Source of the DNA: Schistocephalus solidus
Lineage: Eukaryota > Platyhelminthes > Cestoda > Diphyllobothriidea > Diphyllobothriidae
NCBI GenBank assembly: GCA_017591395.1
Contig: WEDG01005603.1
Location: 60,418-124,417, forward strand
Reading direction: 5' to 3'
Length of the DNA: 64,000 bases
The notes under the pieces were generated by a model. It was not told the origin of the DNA. It ran no database searches and saw nothing but the letters and a program-made list of their open reading frames with translations. A program made the position numbers and the translations under genes. This document shows positions 45,536 through 57,040 of this stretch, one piece after another (the stretch's first letter is position 1; each line of letters starts with the position of its first letter).

Positions 45536-45792
45536 TTACAAACTCAACTTTTCTCTCATTCGCTTTTTCTGCTTCATCCTCCTATTCTGAAACCATATTT
45601 TCACTTGCGACTCTGAGAGACTTAGTTCGGCCGCTATTTCAAGTCTCCTGCTCTTTGTAAGATAGCGGCTAAAGTGAAATTCCTTCTCCAGTTCGGTCAG
45701 TTGCCAGATACTGAAACTGGTGCGGACGGTGCAATTTATTGACGATGCAGAAATCCAGGAAATTGGTTTGATGACTTCTCTTCTTGCAACGG
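45536..45792 (-). CDS. Hox1: Hox1/labial homeobox exon (terminal exon)
   Basis: This encodes a complete 60-residue homeodomain (starting NCTVRTSFS) with [11 protein letters not shown] in helix 1, a YLT turn, [13 protein letters not shown] in helix 2 and [16 protein letters not shown] in the recognition helix. The invariant W48, F49, Q50, N51 and R53 are present. [11 protein letters not shown] plus RRMKQKKR is the labial/Hox1 signature; Hox2 and Hox3 read QL(L/V)ELEKEF and RRMK(H/Y)K. Only six residues follow the homeodomain before the stop. Upstream, 18 residues with a lone tryptophan (PISWIS) may be a degenerate PBC-binding hexapeptide. The exon start at 45792 follows GAAAGTTCAG and gives phase 1. 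Hox1 proteins are nuclear DNA-binding factors patterning the anterior axis. The frame stays open upstream to about 45901, so the acceptor choice is inferred. Confidence 0.93.
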
Positions 45793-46189
45793 CTGAACTT
45801 TCAGACAAAAAATCGGTTTGCTTTGAATGGAATGGGTGTTCCCGAAAATAAATACTTCCGATGGCTGGTCCTTTTGCGTTACTGCATTTTGGCCATCCCA
45901 TACCTTCTGATACTGCATGGTATCGTTCTGAAAAAGATGGAAAAAAGTCCTTAGTCTACTGCCGCAAACAAAGCGATTCAACCCTATGCTTGGTCCTTCT
46001 TTACTATGTTTGGTGGCTAGCAATACTTGCAGAGACTGTTCAATAATTTAAATGCGTATAAGCTTTGGGCATGATTCGGCTAATGAGCACTATTCTACCT
46101 GGTAATGTACTTCGGTAGCTCAATGAGGATAAAGCGTTTTCTGGGGAGCAATCATAATCTAAGATTATTTTCAAACAAGAAGGAGGCTT

Positions 46190-47490
46190 CGAAGTAGGTG
46201 TAGTGTACATCGATTTCCACAAAACCTTTGAGAACGTGCCTTATCAACGCCTTTTACATAAACTGAACGTTCTTGGCATCAGAGGGAAGCTTTTCAACTG
46301 GATAAAGTCATTTCTGATCGGTCGAAAACAACGCGTCTGTATCGGAGAGGATAAATCGGACTGCGTGAACGTGGTAAGTGCCATACCTCAAACCTCCGCT
46401 CTTGGTCCCATACTTTCATCCTTTATGTTCATGACCGTCTTCAGTAACTGAACTATGGTAAGCTCATGTTTTTCGATAACGTTAAGCTGTGAAAAGTCCT
46501 TTAAGACCCGAGCGATCAGAATTCTCTGCAAAATAATCTGTGCAGACTGCATACATGGTCTGAGAAATGGCTCCTAGATTTTACTGTGCAAAAGTGTGCC
46601 GTTCTCCACCTGTGGTCAACCAAGTATATTCCAACTGCCAACGTAGGGCAAATTACCTGAATGACACTCAAATTCCCATCGAATATTCACATAAAGACCT
46701 CGGTGTTTGGATAGAGAGCAATCTTAAGCCATCGTTGCAATGCGTCAAGGTTGCAAACACCGCCATGCGAGTATGCAAGCTATCAAAAAGGGCGTTTGTA
46801 TCATTCGGTGAAGACCTCTTTGGTAAAGTCAACGGCACCTTCGTTCGACCTTACCTAGAATATGGCATACAGACGGGATGGCCATGGCTCGCAAAAGACT
46901 AAATATATCTTGATAAATTGCAATGTCATGCAACAAATCTAGTAAGAGTGGTATTTTAACCACTCTTATATAGAGAGACTGGAATGCTTAAATATATTCC
47001 CTTTGTGTTACAGGCAGCAACCAGGTTATCTTATATTAGTTTACAAAATAATACACAGCCTTTAACAATGGTTCCGCTTTGAGGACATATTTCAGTAGCA
47101 CCTCTAGCCTTCTCTTCGTGGACACGAAATGAAGCTACGCACAAGCTTTTCCAGGCTGAACATCCGCGCTGAGTTCTTCACGCAACGGGTAGTAAAACAG
47201 AGGAATTATCTACCACAATCAGTAGTGGTGGAGACGTCCCTAAAGCTTTTGAAGAATCACTTTGATGATTATATATGTCCGTTGTTTTCCTGGACAATCT
47301 TAACACGAAGTAATATCACGTCAACTCCAGTCATGAATCATTTGAAAAAAACAATGCAACTTATATCTTTTGATTGCAATGTTTATAGGTTATGTTGTTA
47401 AGGGTACGTACACTGATGTATGTGACGCACCGGCATGTTAACAATAGGGTTTTCAAAGGCATTGCCTATCACCCTCACCAAATAAAATAA
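46190..47490 (+). mobile_element. CR1/Jockey-type LINE reverse transcriptase remnant
   Basis: The plus strand 46200-46450 reads YIDFHKTFENVPYQRLLHKL, then a stretch to IPQTSALGPILSS (motif B, normally VPQGSVLGP). In a shifted frame MFFDNVKL stands for motif C (FADDVKL), with the second catalytic aspartate lost. 46670-46902 has HKDLGVWIESNLKPSLQC and EDLFGKVNGTFVRPYLEYGI. 47140-47260 has SRLNIRAEFFTQRVVKQRN, the usual C-terminus. The 3' end near 47480 carries AAATAAAATAAATTG. The element is 5'-truncated and frameshifted, and lies about 400 bp upstream of the Hox1 homeobox exon in the opposite orientation. Confidence 0.85.
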
Positions 47491-49315
47491 ATTGAAATGA
47501 AACTGAAGAGCAAAATCAGCGTCGCTGTTTCTCTTTCCATATGCGCAGTAATTCAGCGGCTAAGCAATCTCATGACGAATGGGGACGTGCAAGAGACTGG
47601 CAAGCTTATTTTTCAGATGATGAAACCCAGATATCACCCACTTTGGCGTCACCCCTATGAGAGTTTGCATAAAGTCATATTCAGGAAGAGCCTCGAATCC
47701 TGACATATATTTCCAAGGAAAACGTTGTCCAGTTGGTTGTTAAGCCTTCAAACCATTACTTTTTTGCGCAGTTCAGTTACATTTTATGTTTATTATAGTC
47801 AGGAAAAATCAAGTAATTTACAGCAGATGAGCTAATTCATGTACTGTGGGATCGAAATTTTAGTAACAAGTTTAGAGTTCATTTGGTCTGGTTGAATTCT
47901 TTTTTGAGTGGATTCAATACTTTGAAAGTCTTTTACTGAAGAAAACTGCATGTTTACTTTTATAAACTAAAAGAAAAAAAGGCAGGATTTCGACAAAATC
48001 GTAGGATACTGGATATCCAAAAAATTGTATATGCTATTTCAAATCACAGAACAAAATCCTTTGCTTTTATGGGTTTTGATATAAAAGATCATTTTTATAA
48101 ACAAAAATATTTTTCAAATAAATCCCCTCTGAAACTGGAAAATCGGATACTAAGTCAATGAAAACCAGTTGAAGATAAGTGGAAGGAACAGCGTTGTTTT
48201 CCAGAAACAAGCAATGAATTCAACTTGACACACAGTAAGAAACTTGGTTACCAGCATTTTGTTTTAATACGCCGAAATTTGGGACCATAACCAAACTATG
48301 TAGAAGACACTGTGGAGGTCGACGCATAGAAACACCGATTTTAAATTGAAAGCATCCGATAAGGCACATGTTGCACCAGCTAGTTTCTGCTAATCTGTAA
48401 TTTAGACAGGCAATGGCAAAAACTGAGCAGTTTTCGCAAACTCTCAGTATATATTTGGCCACTCTGGTCTGCATTTGCAATCCTATAATGGGCAAAAAAA
48501 CGCTCCAATATAAAGTTAAAAATAAGTTCGTTCATTTACAGTGGAAATTTTATCATTTTTCAGGAAAGAAAAACTGGTCGAAATTCGACCTTATCATCTT
48601 GACTCAATCCAGGAAAAAGATAACGTCCGCATATATCCACCAGCTTTATATTTGATTTTAACGCCATTTAAAGCGGTAACCTATTATGTACAGTTTTTTT
48701 ATCTAAGGCATATTAATTGCGGAGTTTTGTGTGGAAGTCCATTTTTATTTGCAATGATTTTTCATGTTTGGGTGAATCGAAGAAGATGACCCAAATGGCT
48801 ATCTGCATGAGAAAGAATATCCAAAATGCACTACTGCAGAAAATGCTTTTAAGAAGTATCTTGGTTCGAAGGTTTTGAAAATCCATAAAACAAATGCTAA
48901 ATTTATGGCCAATCACTTGAAAACACAGAAAATCCTGAAATATTCACCAATATTTCAAGGACGATGTGACGCTAATTGTCATTGAATGCTAAAAATACAA
49001 ATAAGGAAATTTGGTGAAAGCAAATGTCTCTTAATATACACAAAATTGCATGGTTCCGATTTTATCCGAAAATCATATTTAAATTTATTGGATACGTTTT
49101 CACAATATGCTGCTATTTTTATAAAAAAATTGGTAATTCTTAACAGAGTATTATAACTTTTCATATGTTCCTTAAGTTTTGAATTCTTCTTGGGTTGTTT
49201 ATTATCATTTCGAAGCTATTTTACATGCTTTAGTGCCAGGTTGCAAGTGATTATCAACTATTCGTAAATTTCGGAGTTTTGCATGAGTTAGGTCATATAC
49301 TGTAGGTGTCAAAAA

Positions 49316-49675
49316 GTGTCTCAAAAAGTGTCTCACTTTTTTGATGCCGTTGGCGAGGGCAGAGGTACAATTTCATTACTGATGACATGCTGTGGTCTGT
49401 CTACGTTAAACGCCAACCTCGAGAGTCACCACGGTCCACCCGTCCACGAAGCCTTCCTCATTGGGCACTACAGAACACCTGACGTGGCGTCTGTGATTGC
49501 CACCAACTTACTTGAATTAAAGTATGCTTGCCGTATCCTTTACTGTAATTTTGCAATCATGAATATACAACATTCCGCAAAACTGACGTTTGAATTGTGC
49601 GCTGTGGACGATGCCTTGCCGGAAAGGTTGATCGGCTTTCACAGGCAGTGGAATTCTCTCTGTGTTACATAGACG
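49316..49675 (+). CDS. Unrecognised 118-codon ORF in Hox1 intron
   Basis: A GC-richer island in AT-rich DNA with a continuous frame containing ESHHGPPVHEAFLIGHYRTP and DDALPERLIGFHRQWNS. The composition looks protein-like, but I recognise no domain. A 12-bp direct duplication (AAAAAGTGTCTC) overlaps the start. It could be an exon of an intron-nested gene or a decayed transposon ORF. No clear splice sites or promoter. Confidence 0.25.
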
Positions 49676-50214
49676 ACTAATTTACAATTTTGTATACCAA
49701 GGTCAGTTATCTCTGCCTTTTAAAATGTTTAATTCCGACTTACTCTGCGCTTGACCCTGTTTTCAAACCTCAGCGTCACCTGATGAATATCACCCAAGTA
49801 TTTTAATATCTAGAAAAATTAGCATTTGTCAAAATGAATGGATCTGGACGCTTGTTTCATTAGCAGTTGTGATCATCGACACGCAACTTATTTTAATATG
49901 CATATTCGGTACGTGCTCTACATTTTGACTGAATTCCAAGACTGCTCAAGAACTTGACATTAACTTCTAACATAGGCAGAGTCTGAATTTGATTTCTGTC
50001 TAGATTTATGAAATTGTTAGATTGATTTGGGCTACGATCAACAGGTTCATACCTTTTTTATACTTCAAAACGTTGTACACTAAAAAGAATAAAATAAGAC
50101 AATCGAAAAATTACAGTAAATATCGAAAATGGAATAAGTGAACAAGTACTAAAACGACGGAGTGGTACCCAAATTGGAGTGTGTTTCGACGAGAACCAAT
50201 CGCAGTACTGGTTA

Positions 50215-50500
50215 GCTATTTATCGACAAAGGTCAGATTGGTTGGAATGGCCATTTTCCTCTTTCTTATCGAACTAAAAGGGCCAAAACACTAGCTAACT
50301 GTTTTTAGTAGTCTAGTTTGTGGCTTACAATCTACAAGTCGATAATTCAAGGGAAAGAGCGCTTGACCCAATTAATAGGCCAACTCCGGCTCAAATACTA
50401 GTCATTCGAACTTGCAGACACATAATGTCAAAGTGAGGACTACAAATCGCCTGGAGTGGCCATTTCAAACGCAGTTGTTCTCGTCAATAAAATGCCTAAT
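50215..50500. mobile_element. Two diverged SINE-HH fragments in inverted arrangement
   Basis: CGACAAAGGTCAGATTGG then TGGAATGGCCATTTT (50225-50262, minus orientation) matches the end of the family. At 50345-50480 a tRNA-like head (AAAGAGCGCTTGACC, CGGCTCAAATAC) is followed by CTGGAGTGGCCATTTC on plus. Both have lost the ribozyme core. Confidence 0.4.
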
Positions 50501-51189
50501 TATTAATAGGTTTTTACTATGCTACCATCCACATAAACCTAAAATCGTACCTGCAAGGCGAAAGAGGTGGTTTTTATTCTGCCCCCTCAATGAAACCAGG
50601 TTGGTAGTCACCAAAACATTTACCGTGCATAGATCCAAATCCCTAGGAAGTATATATATCGAGATATGCACGTTTTTCAGTGAGCATATTTTTAATCGAG
50701 AAAATTACCCCTTCAGAGATTCCATTAATGAAACTGTTCATTTGTAGTTGCTTTTTGATAACACCTAGTCGAAGCTTAATTCTGGGGGTTTCCGTTTTTA
50801 ATGGAATACGGTCTTTCAATTTTACCTTGACGCACCCTTCTAGATCTCTTTAAACAGGGGACTAATCAAAGACCCTTGGACAGTTGACGAGTATCACAAC
50901 AAAGCTAAGGAAGAAGAACCAGGTATTTAGGGGCTTAAGCTCGTTGAACAATGATAGACCGTCTGACTCAACAGATACAGAACTCCCTTTTGATAATTTC
51001 TGAAACTAATGCATGAACTTTGATTAAATTCTATGGAATAGGACATTTTAGGCACGCTTCGAGCTGCGATCCGTCCGACACTGCAGAATAACTACTTAAT
51101 ATTCATAAGCTTCCAACAGGCAGTCATAAGTATACAAATCCGGAATGATTTACCTGACTGACGTCACAGATACTCATTGATGAACGCTC

Positions 51190-51480
51190 ACCGATCGCTA
51201 GCGGAACTCACTCGCCCGTTCTGACTTGTGGATCACTCTGGAGCCCCGCGAGCAGCCGCATAGCGGCTGGTAATAATAAAGGTAGATGAGCACTGCCGAC
51301 AAAGACAAGGGAGACTGGAATGACTATTTCTGGCTTATAAGCAGTCGTCAGTCAGCCATACTCTACCCCAAGTGGTGCGCCACCAGAGGCTCAAACCAGC
51401 AACCTGTTGATCAAAGGTCCACAGCTCTGTGTTGCTGTTTAACCAAAGAACCGGATCCTGGGCTCTTTTGTCATTCCGGG
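51190..51480 (-). mobile_element. SINE-HH copy with intact core
   Basis: On minus: a head with GGTTCTTTGGTTAAACAGC and GCTGGTTTGAGCC (box B), the hammerhead-like core at 51313-51357, CCCTTGTCTTTGTCGG, then the body GCCGCTATGCGGCTGCTCG and GATCGGTGAGCG. This gives the unit order head, core, body. The order in the 22-23 kb copies is a circular permutation of it, as expected for tandem units. Confidence 0.7.
51313..51357 (-). ncRNA. Hammerhead-like ribozyme, dispersed copy
   Basis: On minus: GGCTGA, CTGACGA, CTGCTTATAAGCCA, GAAATAGTCATT, CCAGTC. The core matches CUGANGA with the variable base changed, and GAAA is intact. Stem I keeps five of six pairs. Stem II is rearranged around GCTTATAAGC. 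This shows core preservation in an independent, diverged copy. Confidence 0.55.
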
Positions 51481-53072
51481 TTGGACCATTGTGGGTTGTG
51501 TGGTTGGACCATTCTGGGTCGGACCATAGCCTCTGGCGGTCGATGAACGAGTCAATCTTAAACTCAACAATATTTCTTTTTTATGCTTCTTCATTAAATC
51601 TACTGTGATTCAACGAATGAGTCCACAAAGCCTTCAGCCCCCAAAGCTATTTTTCAAAATGGACGTACATCAGAAAATAATCAGCTACCTGGTTGATAGT
51701 AATCTTTTTGATACTTGCAAAGTTTTCACCCCTTGCCTCGTCGTACGGGCCGGAACTGACCGTGCCAAATGGTAGAATCAACGGCTGGGCGATTCCGTCC
51801 ATCCTTGTACTCTGAACAAATTATGCTACGTAGTCTATTTGTATAATTAGTTTCACAGCGTGACTTTCATGAACTGTGTATCATGTTAAATATACTGCAA
51901 AACTTTTAAATCTGTTACACTACTGTACTACTGACAAAGGACGAAGCATTCGTTGAACTGGACCATGGCCTACTCACCACTGTTTGACCCCACCCCGCAT
52001 TATATAAAGTTTGTCGATTTTTCCATAAAACTTGCATTTAATGTTAGAAAAAAGACGGACTTCGTGGAATGGTTATAACGCAAAGAAAATATTTTTTCTT
52101 CGCACTTGTACGTTTGACTGAAAACACTAACTGTTTTACATTTAAAACTTAACCATTTAGTATATTACCAGAGGCAAAATTTTCCGTTTCACGTGTTTTG
52201 AAGTCTATGCATGTTTCCTTAGGGCAAGGTCATACTTTTTTCATTTTCTCTTGTTTAATCAACAAATCTTAATGCGCACATTTAAATGATTAAAAATAAA
52301 GGGTAACAAGCATTGCAAACTTAGTCTAAATTACAAATAATACAACGCAATAATCAATGTTAAGAAGCCTAATTTTTGGAACCGAAATTTCTATAAAAAT
52401 AGCATTAGAAAGGTATTCTATAACTTGTTTTCACTGAGATTATTTTATCGTATATAAGCACCAAAAGGCGAGATAAATAAGCAAAATTGAAGCAGTAAGT
52501 TTTCTGAAGACGGTTTTTCTTAGATGGTTTAAAAACGTTTTCATGGGAAGCTAGCAGGAAGTGACGCAATAACTGTCTTCAGTATGTTTTCCTGCATATG
52601 ATTAGTACAATTCCAGTTATTAAAAATGCAGGGGAAATATTCGGTTTTTGAGGCTGATTAATATCTGCGTATAAATAATTAAAATGCAGCAAGAAATTTT
52701 AATTTTACACTACAAAAATCTTCTGACTAAAGCTACTTCAATGGTCTCACTTACTGTAAAACAGCTTGTCTCAACTATTTTGTAGGTGCAGTTTTAGGAT
52801 CGTATCAAAATTGCTAGAAACTATTTGACGCTATCCATCACTAAGCTTGTGTTTTGTAACTTTTATCAGTTGCGTATCTGATGGATTTGAAAGGTTGATA
52901 AAGGTCAATTCAAACTCTTGAGATTTAATACCTTTCGCCGTTCACCTTCATAAAAATGCTCGGAGTAAATCAAACTTAACTTGCTTCGGGATGAAAACAG
53001 GAAGAATTCGCATGCTGGCAGATCTACGACCGAACACTCCAAAACCATCGGATGTTTCTGTTTTTTTTTTAG

Positions 53073-53190
53073 GCAAACGCATCAAACGATCGCATAGCAG
53101 CGTCATCTGGTCCCGTGGTCGTGCGTGCAAGAACCAGCCTTACCACCTGCACTATAGCAGCCGCTTTATTCAACTGTTCGCTGTTGCAAG
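53073..53190. other. GC-rich island with splice-like left edge
   Basis: A run of T ending TTTTTTTAG precedes 53073. The following ~118 bp is GC-rich and open in two plus frames and one minus frame (minus ends SFDAFA then stop beside an A run). The strand cannot be decided. It may be a short exon, or the poly(A)-bearing end of a retrocopy on minus. Confidence 0.2.
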
Positions 53191-54109
53191 TTTTCTGATT
53201 AATTCGAATGTATTCGTTTGCCTTCGTAAGACTCCTACCATGTCTTATAAATATTAGCATTCGGTGTTCCATTATTCTTCTAATAAAACTAGAGATTATT
53301 GAAAAATCTACGTAGAGCCTGCAAAAGGCTTCAACTTTTTTGGATACGACTTGTTGTTCTTCTTCCTGTAATAAATGAATTTTTCAGAATTATGTAAATT
53401 TTCATTTGTTGGTCAGCAAGATATGGGAATAGGAACCCTCCATAATGCAGTACATTTGCCATCACATTAAATGTTTACTAAAATTTGGAAATTAATTTTT
53501 GTTTTGGCGAGGTTTTCCAAGCGGGGTTGTAAGCGTAATTATCATGCAGCATAATGTCATGATATTTCAGTTAGGTTGGGACGCCGGTTTTCGAACGAGC
53601 CTCCTTCAGCCCTTCCAGAAAAAAAAAACAAACGTTTAATAACATATCTGTTTATGCAGTATACATTTTGCCCATTAATTTCCGACGTTTTTATAAATTC
53701 AAATATATTTTATTGAAAACGTGCACGAAAATATACTTTCTTGTAATAATTTGGTAGAAAATTAGGCCATTATAAAATTCTATATGGAAATAACGCTTAT
53801 CATTCGGTTTTAAAAACAATTTTTCAAAGTCTGAATAATTTTGTAACCTGACCTGATATAACATTTGCATTCATTTTTTACACATAAGTAAAATTACGCA
53901 TTTTTCTACGCTCTTAGAAAGACATCGCATAGTGATCAGAACATTTTGCCGTGAACGTGGATTATATTTTAAACTTGGAAAACAACATGGTTACTTTTGG
54001 ATATGTGTCCTTACCTAGTCTTTGCTTCTACGAAATACCTTTTCATATTATTTCAGTAGGCTTAATTTAAACCTCATTCTTTTCCCTAAATCCCAGTCAT
54101 ACGCCTTTT

Positions 54110-54300
54110 CAGTGTTACCATTATCTTAAGCGTTCGGCTTCGCGTTAGAGGTTAGAGCATGGGGTTAGTAGTAGGGTTGCGGTTAATGGATAGGGTTAGA
54201 TGCTGAGACAAGGATTAGGATCAGATGTTAGGCTTATGACTAAGGATATCCGTAGGGGTTTAGGCTGGGGGTTGGGTTAGCAAGATTTCCAACTTAATTG
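54110..54300 (+). repeat. Degenerate TTAGGG-like tract
   Basis: Units such as TAGAGGTTAGAGCATGGGG, GTAGTAGGGTTGCGG, GATAGGGTTAGATGC and GGGGTTGGGTTAGC. Part of the interstitial family listed at 10.75, 12.34 and 61.12 kb. Confidence 0.5.
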
Positions 54301-55179
54301 CATCTTCAGTCGTGGCCGTTACGGGGGTCATATTTACGATATATATGTCATATGTGCTCCTTCAATTTAATTTGTCATTATAGGCTGGGATCAGTTCATC
54401 TGGGATACCTAAGCGATGTTTGTGGTTTGCATTTTGCCTTCCGGTTACAGCTTGTACTTTTTGGTGTTTCGCAGTGCAGTTTTACATTTGTACGCCTTCT
54501 TTATCAATATAAACACGTTCATTATGTCAGTGAATTATTTTTCCCTGGAAGAATTATGCATCAACTTTATTTAACTCACCCCAAAAACATAATTACCACC
54601 GTTAACTTAGTACAGATGGTCATCGCATTCGTCTTCTGAGTTGTGTCACTTATGTGATCGTTATCAGTAACATTAATGTACAGATGCGAGGCTTTTTGAA
54701 GGGTTATTTCATGGTCTTAAAAAGCTCATAGGTAAATTCCTATAAGAAACAAACGATGCAGTTTTTTAAATATACAGTTTGCAGAAGACATCATTACTAC
54801 CAGATGAGTACAAGAAAGAATATTTTCGGGTAGGTTATCGATAAAATTTATTTGTAAAATCAATGTAAATATACAGACTACTTAAATATTCATTTTTTTA
54901 CAGAGAATAGGTTTGCAGGTGTCTGGAACGAAGTTCGTTCGTATGCCTTCACCCTGAAGTGACTGGCATATCCTGGGATAAGGCTGCACAAAATTTGATC
55001 TTAAAAGCCTACTTAATTATTTTTTTTGTAATTGGAAGCACATTTCAATGAGATAACAAATATAATGCAAAGGTGGCATTGCAGGAAGAGTACCGATTCC
55101 TGTTTCCTGACGCTAGCGTTTTAGGTAATGCCCCATCCTACCGTAACCCTTATCTCCCTGGAATTTAGTCTGAGGCCAC

Positions 55180-55319
55180 CTGTATTACGAAGAGTTTCTA
55201 ACGATTCTTGTAGGTAGAATTCCGTCTCCCGCAAAATAGGAGAATCGTCACACTGACATTCGAGACTGTATTCGATCGCGTCTCGAGTTAGTCGAAAACT
55301 ATCTTGAAGCACATTTTTT
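55180..55319 (-). CDS. Candidate exon, unrecognised
   Basis: Acceptor ATCTGCTGGCAG| and donor AATACAG|GTGGCC bound 140 nt coding 46 residues, including QDSFRLTRDAIEYSLECQ and FYLQESLETLRNT. It enters in phase 2 and leaves in phase 1. It sits in the Hox1 intron on the same strand, but its entry phase does not match Hox1 exon 1 (phase 1 out), so a simple cassette exon is excluded. No domain recognised. Confidence 0.28.
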
Positions 55320-55373
55320 CTGCCAGCAGATGGTTCATTTAATCTCACCTCATCGTTTCTGTACTTATTCTAG

Positions 55374-55508
55374 CTTCGAATTCAAGCCTTTGCAACAAAC
55401 TAAGGCAGGTATTCCTTCGACCGTTTCCGAAAAGGACAGTTTAGCTGTATCAAACATAAAGGCGTCCAAGCATCTGTGTGACGTCGTAAGAGAGATACTT
55501 TACGTCAG
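55374..55508 (+). CDS. Candidate exon, unrecognised
   Basis: Strong acceptor TTTCTGTACTTATTCTAG| and donor TACGTCAG|GTGTTT bound 135 nt, phase 2 in and 2 out, coding 44 complete codons such as FEFKPLQQTKAGIPSTVSEK and KHLCDVVREILYV. It lies opposite to and within the Hox1 intron. No domain recognised. Confidence 0.33.
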
Positions 55509-55729
55509 GTGTTTTACTGTGCCCGAACGCTTCTCACGCCATTTGTAGTCAGAGTTGTTTTGGTATATAAAGTGAGATATTATCAGCGGTTTGCGTAACC
55601 TCCATATTACAATAATTAAAAGTCCCTTAGACTGTCATGAAGCGAAAAATGTCAAGAGGTTACGAACAGGAGGGATAAACATGGAACTAGGTACACAATT
55701 TTCAGTAGCAAAGTAAGAATGCGCTGTGA

Positions 55730-56345
55730 GAAGTGAGCTGCTCTACCCTTTTGTGTGAAATCCTGGTCCTTGTGTTTGGAGGGGCTGGTTCGTGCATGTG
55801 ATAGGTGCTGACTAGGCCGTTGGACATCTCAGCAGCTGCGCCTATGCTCCACACCAGTCCACTGACTATCTTGGAATTGAGAGTAATGCCGAAGGCTCAG
55901 CTCATTTTCCTCTCTATAAACAGTGTGCTAACAGCCGTGGCTAGGAAGGTTTTTAACTGATCAGATAACTCGGACTGCGTGGTTAGCCCAGTGTGTGTTC
56001 ATGTGGATTGGCTGACTGGCGGACTGAGAGTCAGGCTATAATAGCTCCTTCTTACTGTAGCCTCTATGGTACCCCACTCCATGCGCTTGGAGTCGGGCCT
56101 GTCGGCATGCTTGGAAGTAGCTCCGGCCGCGCCAGTCACATGTGCCCTCTCCCACCTCCGGTCTTCTTTACTTGGTCATGACACCGGACCCAAGTGGGGG
56201 AGCGAAAAGAGTGCAATAGATTCAGCACAAATCTACTCTCAATACCATCTAATTCACGTGCAAGTTACCTTCCCTGCGCCCCCTTACTGTACTGCAAGTG
56301 TCGGACCTATTCAAATACAATGGTCGAGCTCTTGTGTGGCACGAG
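55730..56345 (+). repeat. Dispersed repeat R1, second locus
   Basis: Colinear with 5500-6180 (GTGTGAAATCCTGGTCCTTG, GACTGAGAGTCAGGCT, GCTCCGGCCGCGCCAG, CCGGTCTTCTT), with about 75 percent apparent identity. Here it is not preceded by LINE coding sequence, which favours an independent non-coding element. Confidence 0.6.
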
Positions 56346-56559
56346 TAGATGGATAAGTTATGTTAGTTTAGCTGCTGCATTCGCTCATCCTCCAAATGAT
56401 TTGACCTTGCTTGGCTACCGCAGTATAGTGTAAGTGGGCAGAGCGGGTTATGGGCTACGCAGATTCCTCTAACAGTAACCAAGCTTACGTGCAAATCTGT
56501 ACTGTTTCAATGAGATAGGGGTGCATTCATAAAGGCACTTGTAGGAAGGAGGCAGTTAC

Positions 56560-57040
56560 CTAAGTTTTCATGCTGACTGCAGGCTGAGATTCGTTGCTCA
56601 CCTGCCAATTTTATGGTACTATTGTGTAATGACATGCAGTTAGCTGTTTTCCCACATTTCTCTCCCGTAAGAAAGAGGTAGCTTGCCGTAGCCGGGGTTG
56701 TTTTTGAGGGAAGTGGATTGAAATTTGTCTCAAACGGATTTTCAGTTAATTTGAAAAAATGGTCGCTCGATGGCATGCTATCAGCGTGTTCATTAAATCT
56801 TGTCGAAGGAGAGATAGTAGAGGGATCCACTGATGTGCTCAGTTTATTAGTTGAGGAGTAGCATTCGGCACTCCTGGTGGAGATAGACGATGAGTTAAAG
56901 TCTGGATGATATCTTAAATTTTGTTCTTTGATGATACCAGCCGGATGTTGAGGCGAACTCCAGCCATCTGTCTCAAAGTATAAGGTTTTCCATTCGTTGT
57001 CGATGTATTCTGTTCTCGCTGGTTTTATTGAATTGTTCAT
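56560..57040 (-). CDS. Hox1: Probable Hox1 first coding exon
   Basis: An ATG-initiated frame on minus that codes 160 residues before the donor CTTAG|GTAACTG. The peptide is serine/threonine/proline/asparagine-rich (NSSSISTRSAECYSSTNK; FNPLPSKTTPATAS), like the unstructured N-terminal regions of Hox proteins, with aromatic-acidic patches (EWKTLYFETDGW). It has no recognisable domain. Support for joining it to the homeobox exon: same strand, nearest upstream ATG exon of convincing quality, matched phase 1, and a joined product of 245 residues, normal for a small Hox1. Without a splice read it could instead belong to another gene. Confidence 0.5.

Larger units (their letters stand above)
45793..56559 (-). 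other. Hox1: Inferred 10.8 kb Hox1 intron
   Basis: Donor AACTTAG|GTAACTG at 56560/56559 and acceptor GAAAGTTCAG| at 45793 are both phase 1; joining them gives a continuous frame of 245 codons. The intron contains a dead LINE, SINE-HH copies, a TTAGGG-like tract, repeat R1 and isolated open stretches. Intergenic-type AT-rich DNA fills 47.7-49.3 and 51.6-54.1 kb. Confidence 0.5.

Noticed and set aside
53069..53272. Minus-strand coding exon ending SFDAFA
   Set aside because: Three frames on two strands are open over the same GC-rich 118 bp; the coding strand cannot be chosen, so I list it only as an island.
55180..55319. Internal Hox1 exon between exon 1 and the homeobox exon
   Set aside because: Its exit phase (1) would fit the homeobox exon, but its entry phase (2) does not fit exon 1 (phase 1), and I found no in-frame alternative acceptor.
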